Shown here: piece by piece, positions 1 through 11,077 of the stretch | How positions within the stretch are numbered: the stretch's first letter is position 1 | Layout of the letters: every line of letters begins with the position of its first letter | Source: Streptomyces sp. P3 | Lineage (GTDB): Bacteria > Actinomycetota > Actinomycetes > Streptomycetales > Streptomycetaceae | Direction: 5' to 3' | Assembly (NCBI RefSeq): GCF_003032475.1 | Contig: NZ_CP028369.1 | Coordinates: forward strand, 3,782,001-3,846,000 | Length of the DNA stretch: 64,000 nucleotides | Program-made: the position numbers and the translations under genes | Notes under the pieces: generated by a model | Database searches by the model: none | What the model saw: the letters and a program-made list of their open reading frames with translations, nothing else | What the model was told of the DNA's origin: nothing

Positions 1-831
1 CAGCGGGTCCGGCTGGCGGCGACCGGCGGCACGAACTCCGGCGGGCGGGCGCGCGCGGAGACGCACGGACAGCAGATCCTCGACATCGAGCGGTTCCTGC
101 ACCTCGACGTGGAGCGCGCGGTCAACCACTGGGTGACCGGCGTCGGTTGGCTGCGGGACTTCTTCGACTTCTACTACACGTCCTTCCACTTCGTCGTCCC
201 GCTGACCCTCCTCGCGGTGCTGTACGTGCGCCGCCCGGCCGACTACCGCTGGGCCCGCGCGTCCCTCGGCTTCGCGACCCTGCTGGCCCTCGTCGGCTTC
301 TGGCTCTACCCGCTGGCCCCGCCCCGCCTGATGCCCGGCCTGGGCGTCATCGACACGGTGCACGGCGTCCAGGACTTCTCCAAGCCGGACTACGGCACCC
401 TCACCGCGCTCACCAACCAGTACGCGGCGATGCCGTCCCTGCACTTCGGCTGGTCCCTGTGGTGCGGGCTGGTCATCGCGATCGTCGCCCGGAGACGGTG
501 GGTGAAGGCCCTCGGCCTGCTGCACCCGCTCCTCACCGTCTCGTCCATCGTGACCACCGGCAACCACTGGGTGCTGGACGCGGCCGGCGGCGCCACGGTG
601 GTGCTGGCCGGCTTCGCCCTGTCCTACCTCCTGATGGGCCCCCGGGCGCAGGCCGCCACGGCGGCGACGGCGGCGGCGACGGCGAGGACGGCGATGACGG
701 GCTCGGCGGCGGAGGCCGAAGTCGGGTCGGAGGCCGAAGTCGGGTCGGAGGTCGAGGCGGAGGCGGCGGCGAGGGGGAGGAGGGCGGCCGAGCCGGTGCG
801 GGTGTCCCGGAAGGACCCGGCGCCGAGGTGA
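1..831 (+). CDS. PAP2-family membrane phosphatase, 5' end outside the window
   Basis: The reading frame is open at the left edge, so the true start lies upstream. The protein has several hydrophobic segments and the PAP2 signature: SLHFG about 330 bases before the stop region and NHWVLDAAGG further on, supplying the two catalytic histidines. This family (Aur1/inositolphosphotransferase-like branch) removes or transfers phosphate from lipid phosphates at the membrane. The last 60 or so residues are Ala/Glu-rich low complexity with an 18-base near-perfect duplication around 712-747. No partner genes are visible. The family call is firm; the substrate is unknown. Confidence 0.85.
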   Translation, partial: QRVRLAATGGTNSGGRARAETHGQQILDIERFLHLDVERAVNHWVTGVGWLRDFFDFYYTSFHFVVPLTLLAVLYVRRPADYRWARASLGFATLLALVGFWLYPLAPPRLMPGLGVIDTVHGVQDFSKPDYGTLTALTNQYAAMPSLHFGWSLWCGLVIAIVARRRWVKALGLLHPLLTVSSIVTTGNHWVLDAAGGATVVLAGFALSYLLMGPRAQAATAATAAATARTAMTGSAAEAEVGSEAEVGSEVEAEAAARGRRAAEPVRVSRKDPAPR

Positions 832-2964
832 TCACCCCGCCGTGTCCCGCTCCCCTCGGGCCAGCCGTTCCTGGAGACGGGCGTGGCGGAACTGGTAGAC
901 GGGGCCCGTCGCCCGCAGCAGGTTGCGGCGGCGGGCGTCCTCCAGGAAGTGCACCAGTCGTAGCGGAGTGCCCTCCTCGTAGTGGAGCTGCACGGCCGTC
1001 AGGGCGGTGGCGACGGCGAGGTTGCCGGCGAGGCCCGAGGTGGCGCCGGTCCACACCAGGGCCGTCACCCCGAACATCACCCCCAGCAGGGGGGACTGGG
1101 ACCAGGCCACGATCGGGCCGACGTACAGCGCGAGGGCGAGGCCGGTGAGCAGCCCCAGGAACAGGCGCAGCCCGAGGTGGTGGCGCCACACGTCGCGCGG
1201 TCCCACCGACCGGGTGTCGAGCACCGAGGGCCGAGAGTAGTGCTCGCGCACCGGATCGTAGTGACGGCCCGTTCCCAGGGAGAGGAACGGGGCGCCGGAG
1301 ACGATCTCGTATCCGCGGCCGGTGACCAGCACCTCGCTGAAGCCGAGCGGCAGCGTGACCAGATACCACAGCCACCACGGCGGAGTGTCGTCGATCAGCG
1401 GTACGACGGGTATGACAAGGCAGAGCAGGGTGCCCACGAACAGCCATTGTGTGATGCCGGAGCCGACCGTCCTCCGGGTGAAGATGTCGCGCCATCCCGC
1501 GCTCGACAGCGGCTGCGGGACGCTGAACCGGGCGAGACGCCGGGCGATCTCGTGCCCGCCGGCGATCGCCCCGAGAGGGACGACGACGGCCGTCAGGAGG
1601 GTCGGGCTGAGGCTCCAGGCCATGATCGCGCCGGGCGTGCCGCACACCACCGCGGCGACGATCCACACGGCGATCGTCCGGGGCCGCCGGCCCGTCCAGC
1701 CGGGGACATGCCACCAGCGCAGATCGCGCGTGCCCTCCGCGGTGAGGCGGGCGGCGATGTGGCGGAGCGTGCGCTCGGCGGTCCTGGCGGAGTAGCGGGG
1801 ACGTGGGTGCCCGGGACGCCGTGTGTAGGCAGCGGCCACCGCATGGTCGAGGAGATGGTTCTCCACGGCGCGAGCGGTGGGGAAGCGGGCGGTGTCGAGG
1901 AGTTCGTCGACGGGGTCGTCGTCGCCGTACACGTCACGCAGCAGGGCGATGGCGAGCGGCCCGGAGAGCGCGGCGGCGAGCGGGTCGGCGAGGGGGCCCG
2001 CAGAGGCGGGACCGGGGCCGGTCTCCGACAGGAGCCGCCCGGTGAGCGCCCGCCAGGCGGGCGAGGGCGCGGCGGGCAGCCGGTCGAGCAGGTACTCGGC
2101 GGCGTCGGCCGGCCGCACGGGCTGGATCTCCAGCGCGAGCGCGCCGCCCAGCCGCGCCTTTTTCGCGGTGAGCACCGCCTCCTTCGCCCGGGACACCAGC
2201 ACCAGCCGGAAGGGCGCTGTCTCCAGCGCGCTGACCATGGCCCCGCGCAGTCTGCCGGTGACCTCGTCGAGACCGTCCAGGAAGAGGGCGACCCGTCCCT
2301 GTTCGAGGAGCCGCCGGGCGCGGGCGCGGCCGCCCCGCCCGTGGAAGAGGGTGTACTGACGGCTGAGCCGGTCCGCGGCCCAGTCGGTGGCGCTCTCCTC
2401 GGCGGGGTCCCATCCGTCGAGGGACAGCAGAACGGGCACGGGGACGCGGGCGCGGTCGGCGGCCGAGGGCCGCGCCGCCCGGTGCGCGAGGGCGTCCAGC
2501 AGCAGAAGGACGGCGGTGGCGGACTTGCCGGCGGCGGGCGGCCCGACGAGCAGCAGCCGTCCCGAGGCCAGGCCGCCGTAGACGGCGTGCAGTTCGGCGA
2601 GCCCGCCGCCGGCGCGGACCCCGGCGCGGGTGGTCGGCCCGATGCCGGGCAGGGGACCGAACCGCGCCCGGGCCGCCCCCTCTCCGGTGGCCGCCACGAC
2701 CCGTCCCGCGGCCTTGCGCTCACTCACCCGCCACCGCACGGGCAGCGGCGCGGGATCCGTCAACCGCCGCAGCGCGGCCTCCTCCTGCCACTGCGCGCCG
2801 ACCACACGAGCGAGTTCGTCGGCGGCGGTGTCGAGGACGTCCCCGGCGGTGAGGACGGCGTGATGATGGACGACCTGGACGTTGTGGTCGCCTGCCTGGA
2901 GGGCGGCGGGCCCGTGGAAGACGTTGCCGGAGACCTCGGGACCACTGCCGTCGGGTTCGGTCAT
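832..2964 (-). CDS. NLR-type (NACHT-like) ATPase with N-terminal amyloid-like motif and C-terminal membrane segments
   Basis: A 710-residue protein starting at the ATG that overlaps the upstream stop (ATGA), implying translational coupling. Residues 13-28 read GNVFHGPAALQAGDHN, a G-x-x-x-Q-x-G-D-x-N motif of the RHIM/BASS amyloid type. A STAND/NACHT-type ATPase follows: Walker A GPPAAGKS near residues 141-148 and Walker B VALFLDGLDE near 205-214. The last third (from about residue 440) contains several hydrophobic helices. The partner gene upstream ends in nearly the same motif. In bacterial NLRs such shared motifs are proposed to pass an oligomerisation signal from receptor to effector. NACHT-like ATPase is firm; an immune role is inference. 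Confidence 0.82.
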   Translation of the reverse strand: MTEPDGSGPEVSGNVFHGPAALQAGDHNVQVVHHHAVLTAGDVLDTAADELARVVGAQWQEEAALRRLTDPAPLPVRWRVSERKAAGRVVAATGEGAARARFGPLPGIGPTTRAGVRAGGGLAELHAVYGGLASGRLLLVGPPAAGKSATAVLLLLDALAHRAARPSAADRARVPVPVLLSLDGWDPAEESATDWAADRLSRQYTLFHGRGGRARARRLLEQGRVALFLDGLDEVTGRLRGAMVSALETAPFRLVLVSRAKEAVLTAKKARLGGALALEIQPVRPADAAEYLLDRLPAAPSPAWRALTGRLLSETGPGPASAGPLADPLAAALSGPLAIALLRDVYGDDDPVDELLDTARFPTARAVENHLLDHAVAAAYTRRPGHPRPRYSARTAERTLRHIAARLTAEGTRDLRWWHVPGWTGRRPRTIAVWIVAAVVCGTPGAIMAWSLSPTLLTAVVVPLGAIAGGHEIARRLARFSVPQPLSSAGWRDIFTRRTVGSGITQWLFVGTLLCLVIPVVPLIDDTPPWWLWYLVTLPLGFSEVLVTGRGYEIVSGAPFLSLGTGRHYDPVREHYSRPSVLDTRSVGPRDVWRHHLGLRLFLGLLTGLALALYVGPIVAWSQSPLLGVMFGVTALVWTGATSGLAGNLAVATALTAVQLHYEEGTPLRLVHFLEDARRRNLLRATGPVYQFRHARLQERLARGERDTAG

Positions 2965-3401
2965 CTCCCCGGCCCGAAGTGGTTCTCCTGCCGGTTGTGA
3001 TCGCCGGTCTGCACGGCGGTGGGCCCGTGGAAGGTGTTCCCGGTGACGACGCCGCGTGAAATGTCGTCGGTCGCCGTGACATCCGCGGTGAGCCGGGCGA
3101 GTTGATCGAGGAGCCGTTCGCGTTCCGCCTCGCCGAGCGCTTCGAGCAGCGACGCGAACTCGCCCTGCCACAGCACGGCGTGCACCGCCCGCACGCGTGC
3201 CCGTTCCCTCTCGTCGGCGGCGTCCAGGACGGCTGCGGTCCGGTCGAGCCGCTCGAGCGCCTCGCGTTCGGCGTCGCCGTCCCCCCGCCCGACGAGCCGG
3301 GCACACCGGGCCCGGAACCAGGCCCAGCTGTCCGATCCGGCCGCCTGCACCACGGCCATCCCCCCACCGGCCGCAGCCGCGGTCAACGCCTCGCCGAGCA
3401 T
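2961..3401 (-). CDS. Small partner of the NLR with C-terminal amyloid-like motif
   Basis: A 146-residue protein preceded by GGGAGGG and ending in a 4-base overlap with the NLR gene. The N-terminal 110 residues are mostly charged helix with a hydrophobic start (AAAAGGGMAVVQAAG), a form common in uncharacterised Streptomyces proteins. The C-terminus carries GNTFHGPTAVQTGDHN, closely matching residues 13-28 of the NLR. In the known BASS arrangement the effector (often a Bell-domain, membrane-active protein) has the motif at its C-terminus and the NLR at its N-terminus, exactly the layout here. I did not recognise the N-terminal domain with certainty. Confidence 0.75.
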   Translation of the reverse strand: MLGEALTAAAAGGGMAVVQAAGSDSWAWFRARCARLVGRGDGDAEREALERLDRTAAVLDAADERERARVRAVHAVLWQGEFASLLEALGEAERERLLDQLARLTADVTATDDISRGVVTGNTFHGPTAVQTGDHNRQENHFGPGR

Positions 3402-3581
3402 TCCCGGTCCCTCCCCTGGTCCGTGTGAAACGGCATGCTACAGAGCTGAGTTGGAGAGGGCGCCGACTTCGGACGGAGCCCGGACGCCCGCCGGGACCGC
3501 CGCCCGCCGGACGCCGCCCACCCCTGTACCCTCGCCCGGGTGAGTGCGGGGAGGGCGGGGGGAGTTCGAGGGGGCGGCGGT

Positions 3582-4013
3582 ATGAGCGACGGCGAGACCG
3601 CCGGGTGCGCCGCAGGTGTCCCCGACCGCATCCCTGCCACCGCCGCTGCCGTCGGTGCGCGACTCGGCCGCCATCACCCTGTCCTGTGGTTCCTGCTCTC
3701 GGCACTGTCCGGCGCCGTGACGTTCTTCGTCTGGCTGTGCGGAATCTTCTCCGGCGGCCTGGACGTGGGAGAGACGTGTGCCCTGCGGGGACAGACCTAC
3801 GACGACGCCTACCGCAGCGAACACTGGCGCGAGCCGAGCCGGTTCTTCCCCCTGCACGACAAGTGCAACGCGTCCTACGACCTGGTCCCGGTCTGGGTCA
3901 ACCCGGCGCTCGTCCTCTTCTCCCTCGTCGCCGTGGGCAGCCTCCTTGCGGCCTGCTGGACGACGTTCGTCCGGGTCCGGCGGTTCTGGCGGACGCGGCG
4001 GACTGCCCGCTGA
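3582..4013 (+). CDS. Small two-helix membrane protein, unknown function
   Basis: A 143-residue protein. The ATG at 3582 was preferred over a GTG at 3540 because GAGGGGG sits about seven bases before it. Two hydrophobic helices (about WFLLSALSGAVTFFVWLCG and PALVLFSLVAVGSLLAAC) enclose a hydrophilic loop of about 60 residues with three cysteines (C..C..C), suggesting an extracytoplasmic, possibly disulfide-bonded loop. It converges with the acyltransferase gene six bases away. I do not recognise the family. Confidence 0.7.
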   Translation: MSDGETAGCAAGVPDRIPATAAAVGARLGRHHPVLWFLLSALSGAVTFFVWLCGIFSGGLDVGETCALRGQTYDDAYRSEHWREPSRFFPLHDKCNASYDLVPVWVNPALVLFSLVAVGSLLAACWTTFVRVRRFWRTRRTAR

Positions 4014-4019
4014 CGTCGC

Positions 4020-5156
4020 TCAGCGGGCGGCGGTCCCCGCCACGTCCGAGGACGGGCGGGCGGGTGCGGAGGGCCGGCCCCCCACGAGACGCCGAAGCCG
4101 GCGTTCCGCGGGGTGCTCGACGCAGTGGTAGGCCACGGCGGCCAGGGCCAGGCTGGTGACCAGGACACCGGCCCAGAACACGAGCGTGTCGCCGCCGGGA
4201 GCGGGCTTGCCCCAGCGGAAGACGGCCAGGCGGAGCACGATCTCGTGGAGGAGGTACCAGGCGAACGACCAGTGCCCGAGCCTGATCATCCAGGTCCCGC
4301 CCAGCCCCGTGCGCCGGCCGTCCAGGTCGGCACGGGCGGCGGCGCAGATCAGGACCGCGAAGACGGGCGCGGAGAGCAACTGGGAGGCGGAGTAGGGGCT
4401 GTACCAGAGGGCGTCCGGCACCGCCCTCGACCAGGGGAGCAGGACGAGGTGCCAGGCGACGACGAGTCCGGCGGCCACCGGCAGCGACACGGGAGGCCGC
4501 CAGCCGCGCTTGAGCGCCAGCCCGGCCACCACGCCCAGCACGAACTGCAGGAAACGGGTCAGCGGCAGGTAGTCGAGCGCCCAGCTCCGGGTGGCGGGCG
4601 GCAGACCGGACAGGACCGGCCACAGCACGAGGGCCGCGCAGGTGACGCCGACCGCGGTCCAGACCCACACCCGGGCACGCCGGCCCGCGAGGAGGGTCAG
4701 CAGAACGGGGAAGGCCAGGTAGAAGAAGGCCTCGTCGCTGAGTGACCAGGCCGCCGGGTTGCCGCCCGCGTTGATGACCCGCTGCGGGAACCACGCGTGC
4801 ACCAGCAGCAGGTTCGCGACCACGGCCTTGGCCGACACGGCGCGGTCCATGTACAGGTACGCGGCCACGGACGCCGCGACGCCTACCACGAGCAGCGGCC
4901 AGATCCGGGCGAAGCGCCGCCAGAAGAAGACCCGGGCGGGCACGTTCGCGCCGTCGTACGTCCAGGCGAGGACGACACCCGACAGCACGAAGAAGAACGT
5001 GACGCCGCTGCGCCCGTACCAGACGGCGTCGCTCACCCCCGGCACCTTCCCCGCCTGCCGGGACAGGTGGTAGAGCACGACGAGCAGAGCCGCCCAGAAA
5101 CGCAGCCCCGTGAGCGAGGGCAGCCGATCGCGACCGGCTCCCGGTATGGAGATCAA
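4020..5156 (-). CDS. Acyltransferase 3 family integral membrane protein
   Basis: A 378-residue polytopic protein. It opens with RLPSLTGLRFWAALLVVLYH, the typical N-terminus of acyltransferase 3 (OafA/YrhL type), including the conserved Arg and His, and about ten hydrophobic segments follow. I chose the TTG start at 5156 because GAAGGA lies six bases upstream; no better ATG/GTG fits the domain. Family members acylate sugars, glycolipids or secondary metabolites at the inner membrane. No biosynthetic neighbour identifies the substrate. Confidence 0.85.
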   Translation of the reverse strand: MISIPGAGRDRLPSLTGLRFWAALLVVLYHLSRQAGKVPGVSDAVWYGRSGVTFFFVLSGVVLAWTYDGANVPARVFFWRRFARIWPLLVVGVAASVAAYLYMDRAVSAKAVVANLLLVHAWFPQRVINAGGNPAAWSLSDEAFFYLAFPVLLTLLAGRRARVWVWTAVGVTCAALVLWPVLSGLPPATRSWALDYLPLTRFLQFVLGVVAGLALKRGWRPPVSLPVAAGLVVAWHLVLLPWSRAVPDALWYSPYSASQLLSAPVFAVLICAAARADLDGRRTGLGGTWMIRLGHWSFAWYLLHEIVLRLAVFRWGKPAPGGDTLVFWAGVLVTSLALAAVAYHCVEHPAERRLRRLVGGRPSAPARPSSDVAGTAAR

Positions 5157-5673
5157 CGGCGGTCCTTCGTCGACGGGTTGGCGGCACAGGCGCGAGGCAC
5201 CTACTCGGACGACACCCCCCACCCCGACACAAGGAGCCCCGACACAAAGGGCTGAGGCTAACACCGGCACTGAGTAGAACCCGCCGCCGACGCCCGCAGC
5301 CCACTCAGCGCACTTTCGGCCAACGGGCCGCCGTCAGACAGTGCCTGTGCTCGAACTTGTCCGCTTTTTTCGACGCGAATTCCAGTCGGGTGGAGTACCA
5401 GGGAGTGATCGTGCGGTCGTGTCCCCTGACATGGTGCAGGCGATCAATCTCGGTGGTGTTGGGGAGTGCGGGGGCGCTTTCACCGGCTGGGTGGGGTAGA
5501 TCTGATCCATGTTGCCTTCGGGTGGGTAGCGGCGGGGAAAGGCGATCCACTCGTCGTGCATCTCGAGGAGCACGGCGGTCACTGGTGCTGTGACCGCGAA
5601 GGTTCACCGGCACAGACGCAGACGATCACCGACTACACTCCGTGCGATTCGCTGTTCGAGCGCGGGGAGTGTC
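5157..5673. other. Intergenic region of about 520 bases, probably holding a transposase scar
   Basis: No intact gene is visible. The middle section is less GC-rich than its flanks. A decayed transposase-like C-terminus may lie at 5484-5582. A possible -10 element (TACACT, 5634-5639) precedes the lipoprotein gene. Confidence 0.45.
5484..5582 (-). pseudogene. Possible C-terminal remnant of a mutator-type (IS256-like) transposase
   Basis: The minus strand encodes EMHDEWIAFPRRYPPEGNMD before degenerating. This resembles the C-terminal end of IS256-family transposases of actinobacteria (MHDEW...RRYLPEGSM). Nothing else of the element remains. The resemblance is from memory and the stretch is short, so it is only a suggestion. 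Confidence 0.35.
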
Positions 5674-6453
5674 ATGTCGTCCAACCGGGGCAGTCGCTCC
5701 CGCATTGCCGCTGCCGTCGGTGCTGTGCTCACTCTTGTCGGCGGCTGCGCTTCAGGAGGGGACGACACGGCTGACGAGTCCGCGTCGTCGACTCCTGCCC
5801 TGTCGCCGAGGCCGTCGGCGACGGTGGGGCGGCCCCTCACCGCTGCGGAGTTGGCGGCGGCGCTTCCCGAAGAAGGCGCTCTGCCGGGCTACAGCGTCAT
5901 CAGCACTCCTGAGACGAAAACCGGCGGCGAGAAGTCCGATCACAGCGTGCGGCCTGCGGCATGCCAACTGCTTGAGGACGCCAGGTCTGGCGTCTTTGCC
6001 GACTCAGTGGCCAGTGCCTGGGTCAACATATCCGCCCCGGGGTTTGCTCCGTCGACCGAGAGGCTTACCTTCACCAGCTATCGCTCCCGAGGCGCTGGCG
6101 CGTACCTTGCCTCCTTGGACACGGCGCTCGACGCATGTCCGTCGCTGTCCTTGCTGGACCGCGACGGCGACCGCGTGAATGCAGGCGTCGAACGAGTCAA
6201 GGACCAGGTATCGGTGGGTGACGCCTCGGTGAGCTTCCGGATGCACTGGGCTTTGAATATCGGCGGGTTCAAGTCAGAGACGTATTCCCTGGTCACAACT
6301 GTCCGCTCAGGAGAAGCGACCATCACTGTCGTAACGGACAGCAGTTTCGGTAGCCAACTCTCTGACGCGAAGAAACGCGCGTTCCTTCCGAAGCTGGACC
6401 AGCAGCTATTGAAACGTCAAGCCGACGCCCTCGGTGAAGCACAGCACAGCTGA
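5674..6453 (+). CDS. Secreted lipoprotein, unknown function
   Basis: A 259-residue protein starting at the ATG after GGGGAG. It has a basic N-terminus, a hydrophobic core and a lipobox LVGGC with the lipidated cysteine at residue 25, followed by a Ser/Thr/Pro-rich linker. The mature domain (about residues 60-255) is mixed alpha/beta and resembles the sensor-like lipoproteins common in Streptomyces. GC is somewhat lower than in neighbouring genes. A second start 84 bases upstream would bury the signal peptide and is unlikely. Confidence 0.8.
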   Translation: MSSNRGSRSRIAAAVGAVLTLVGGCASGGDDTADESASSTPALSPRPSATVGRPLTAAELAAALPEEGALPGYSVISTPETKTGGEKSDHSVRPAACQLLEDARSGVFADSVASAWVNISAPGFAPSTERLTFTSYRSRGAGAYLASLDTALDACPSLSLLDRDGDRVNAGVERVKDQVSVGDASVSFRMHWALNIGGFKSETYSLVTTVRSGEATITVVTDSSFGSQLSDAKKRAFLPKLDQQLLKRQADALGEAQHS

Positions 6454-6484
6454 GTTCCCGGCACGTTCACCCGACCGTCGCGTC

Positions 6485-6646
6485 GTGCGGCTCACCGTGT
6501 TCCGCAGGACCAGGACGCGCGAGCAGGCCGAAGTGGACCGCGCGCACGCCGCTCGACGGCTGTGCGAAGCCAGGCACCAGGCAGCCGCCGAACACGTCCT
6601 CTACAGCCGCGCCTTCAAGGAGAGCTGTCCTACTCGGTCGGCATGA
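6485..6646 (+). CDS. Possible small protein of 53 residues
   Basis: A short frame with strong G/C at codon third positions, rich in Arg, Ala and Glu and probably all-helical (REQAEVDRAHAARRLCEARH). A GTG start at 6485 avoids overlap with the lipoprotein; there is no clear ribosome binding site. It may equally be the relic of a longer gene. Confidence 0.3.
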   Translation: MRLTVFRRTRTREQAEVDRAHAARRLCEARHQAAAEHVLYSRAFKESCPTRSA

Positions 6647-6648
6647 AG

Positions 6649-6689
6649 AATCCGGCGGGCCCGATCCTCGCGGCTGAGCCCGCCGGGTT
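6649..6689 (-). terminator. Hairpin downstream of the thiolase gene
   Basis: AATCCGGCGGGC (6649-6660) pairs with GCCCGCCGGGTT (6678-6689) with one G-T wobble. It lies 20 bases beyond the stop of the leftward thiolase gene. Confidence 0.6.
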
Positions 6690-6709
6690 CTCGGTGTTTC
6701 TGGGGTGGG

Positions 6710-9311
<2,602 letters not shown>

Positions 9312-9396
9312 CCCGGCGGCGCCGTCCCCGCACGTCGGGACGGCGTTCGGCCGTCGCTCGTGGTCGGTGCCGCTTGCCGTCGGTCCTCGCCCGCGG

Positions 9397-10158
9397 TCAG
9401 TCCTCGCCGGACACCGTGCAGGCCAGGGCCGCCGACGTCACGGAGGCCAGTAGCAGCGGAATCGCCAGGTCGGTGTGGAGCACCAGTGCCGCGCCGAGCA
9501 CCGCGCCCGAGAACATCGCGGTCACGGCCGCGGCGCGGCGGGGCGATCCCCCGCCTGAGCCGTCTCCTGCCCAGGAGTCGGCGGCCAGGCCGGTGAGGGT
9601 CATCGTCACGACGGTGGTCGTGGTGATGCCGGGCACCGACAGTTTGCGGACCGTCGCGTTGCGCAGGCCCATCGCGAACGCGGTCAACGTGATGACCGCG
9701 TAGACGGTGACCGGGGCGTGGTCCGAGGTGGCGGACGCCACGGTCGCCGCGACCGCGAGGAGGAGCGCCTCGGTGGCCAGCATCGCGCGCGCCGGCGCGC
9801 GGCGCGAGCCTTCGCCGAGCCGCCGGGCGATCCGGCCGCCGGTCGCGGCGCCCGCCAGGAAGAAGACGAGCGACGTCGCCGTGTGCGGGACCGAGAAGCC
9901 CGGGGCGCCGGCTGCGGCGAAACCCAGCACCACGACGTTGCCGGTCATGTTGGCGGTGAAGACATGCCCCAGACCGAGATAGGTGACCGCGTCGATCAGG
10001 CCGCTCATGGCAGTCAGGACGAGGAGGACGGGGACCAGACGGACGCCGCCGCGTCCTTCGGGAACCTGCGGCGCGGGCTGGGCCGGCTCCGAGGGCAGTG
10101 CCGCCCCCGGGGGCTGCAAGGGCTCCGGGGGGTCGGTCGGGGGCTCGGTGCCGGTCAT
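9397..10158 (-). CDS. DUF1275 (YoaK-like) membrane protein
   Basis: A 253-residue protein starting at ATG 10158. After a Pro-rich 45-residue N-terminus come six hydrophobic segments with LVLTAMSGLIDAVTYLGLG, HVFTANMTGNVVVLG and GLRNATVRKL, all typical of DUF1275/YoaK proteins. The function of this family is not established; members are often proposed to be small permeases. Confidence 0.85.
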   Translation of the reverse strand: MTGTEPPTDPPEPLQPPGAALPSEPAQPAPQVPEGRGGVRLVPVLLVLTAMSGLIDAVTYLGLGHVFTANMTGNVVVLGFAAAGAPGFSVPHTATSLVFFLAGAATGGRIARRLGEGSRRAPARAMLATEALLLAVAATVASATSDHAPVTVYAVITLTAFAMGLRNATVRKLSVPGITTTTVVTMTLTGLAADSWAGDGSGGGSPRRAAAVTAMFSGAVLGAALVLHTDLAIPLLLASVTSAALACTVSGED

Positions 10159-10189
10159 TCGCTCAGTGGAGCACGGCGAGGTGAGAAAA

Positions 10190-10235
10190 CGCCGAAGGCG
10201 GCGGCCCGGGGGATCGGGGGCCGCCGCCTTCGGCG
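10190..10235 (-). terminator. Strong hairpin terminator
   Basis: An 18-base perfect stem (10190-10207 with 10218-10235) around a 10-base loop. It lies 84 bases after the stop of the leftward transglycosylase gene and before the next leftward gene. Confidence 0.8.
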
Positions 10236-10318
10236 CGTATCGGGGCGCGCGAAGCGCGGTCACGCAGTGAGGCTCAAGCGGTTGGTGCAGGCGGTTCGAG
10301 CGGTGCGGTCGGCGTGGC

Positions 10319-10741
10319 TCAGTACCAGCCGTTGGCCTGCCAGAAGGTCCAGGCGCCGACCGGGCTGCCGTAGCGGGAGTTCATGTAGTCCAGGCCCCAC
10401 TTGATCTGGGTCTTGGCGTTGGTCTTCCAGTCGGAACCGGCCGAGGCCATCTTGGAGCCGGGCAGGGCCTGGACGAGGCCGTAGGCGCCGGAGGAGGCGT
10501 TGGTGGCGTCGACGTCCCAGCCGCTCTCGTGCTTGACGATGTTGGAGAAGGCCTCGTACTGCGCGGCGTCCGGGATCATCTTGTGCGCGATCGCCTGGGC
10601 CTTGGAGGCGGAGGACGCCGACGTCGTCGCGGCGTGGGCCGGGGCGGCGGACAGTGCCAGACCCGCGGCGGCGGCGGCCACGGCGACGCCGGTGAGGGCC
10701 TTCTTCGGGGAAGCGATGCGACGGATGACGGAGACGGACAC
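10319..10741 (-). CDS. Secreted transglycosylase-like SLT-domain protein
   Basis: A 140-residue protein with GTG start after AAAGG. A twin-positive N-terminus and alanine-rich hydrophobic stretch end in AHA, giving a Sec signal peptide of about 37 residues. The mature domain has FSNIVKHESGWDV (catalytic Glu), NASSGAYGLVQALPG and WGLDYMNSRYG, the small SLT/lysozyme-like fold common in Streptomyces secreted wall hydrolases. It probably cuts peptidoglycan glycan strands outside the cell. Its long structured leader and strong terminator suggest a separately controlled single gene. Confidence 0.87.
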   Translation of the reverse strand: MSVSVIRRIASPKKALTGVAVAAAAAGLALSAAPAHAATTSASSASKAQAIAHKMIPDAAQYEAFSNIVKHESGWDVDATNASSGAYGLVQALPGSKMASAGSDWKTNAKTQIKWGLDYMNSRYGSPVGAWTFWQANGWY

Positions 10742-11077
10742 GAAGAACCTTTTCTTTCGGGAACGGTGGCGGTCGCCTGCATGCCGGAGTCACGCGGTGC
10801 GTGGCCGCACCGCGTGGTGTGCGGTGAGTGGCTGCATGCCGCGGCGCCGAGGCCCGTGGGCTCGTCGGCGCCGTGCGACGTCATCCAGAGAAACAGGATC
10901 GGCCGCTGCCCGCAAAGACCCCTTTTGCTAGTGGACGTCGTATGTCGGATGCGGGCCGCCGGTGTGGCGTGGCTCTCAATGCGCAGGTCAGGAGCCTAAA
11001 TGGCATGCACATGGCATCCATTTTGCTCGACTAGTCAGGTTAGTAGGTGATGTGGGTCATGTGGGGTGGTTCACCGG
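10742..11077 (-). other. Structured leader and intergenic region upstream of the transglycosylase gene
   Basis: No gene found. On the minus strand there is a perfect 11-base stem with a 4-base loop (10791-10801 with 10806-10816), flanked by two copies of CTGCATGCCG (10777-10786 and 10832-10841). A second hairpin, GGCGCCGA...TCGGCGCC, lies at about 10844-10872. Cell-wall hydrolase genes of Streptomyces often have riboswitch leaders, but I could not match this to the ydaO/c-di-AMP consensus. Confidence 0.5.

Noticed and set aside
832..3705. Long minus-strand reading through the NLR gene from 3705
   Set aside because: The upstream part is Arg/Gly-rich shadow sequence of the small partner gene; the ATGA overlap and motif position place the NLR start at 2964.
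5334..5582. Full-length gene on the minus strand before the lipoprotein
   Set aside because: Only a short stretch looks protein-like; the rest has no coding character, so a transposase scar is more likely.
10742..10930. c-di-AMP (ydaO) riboswitch before the transglycosylase gene
   Set aside because: Structured leader present, but I could not find the conserved core elements of that riboswitch on the minus strand.
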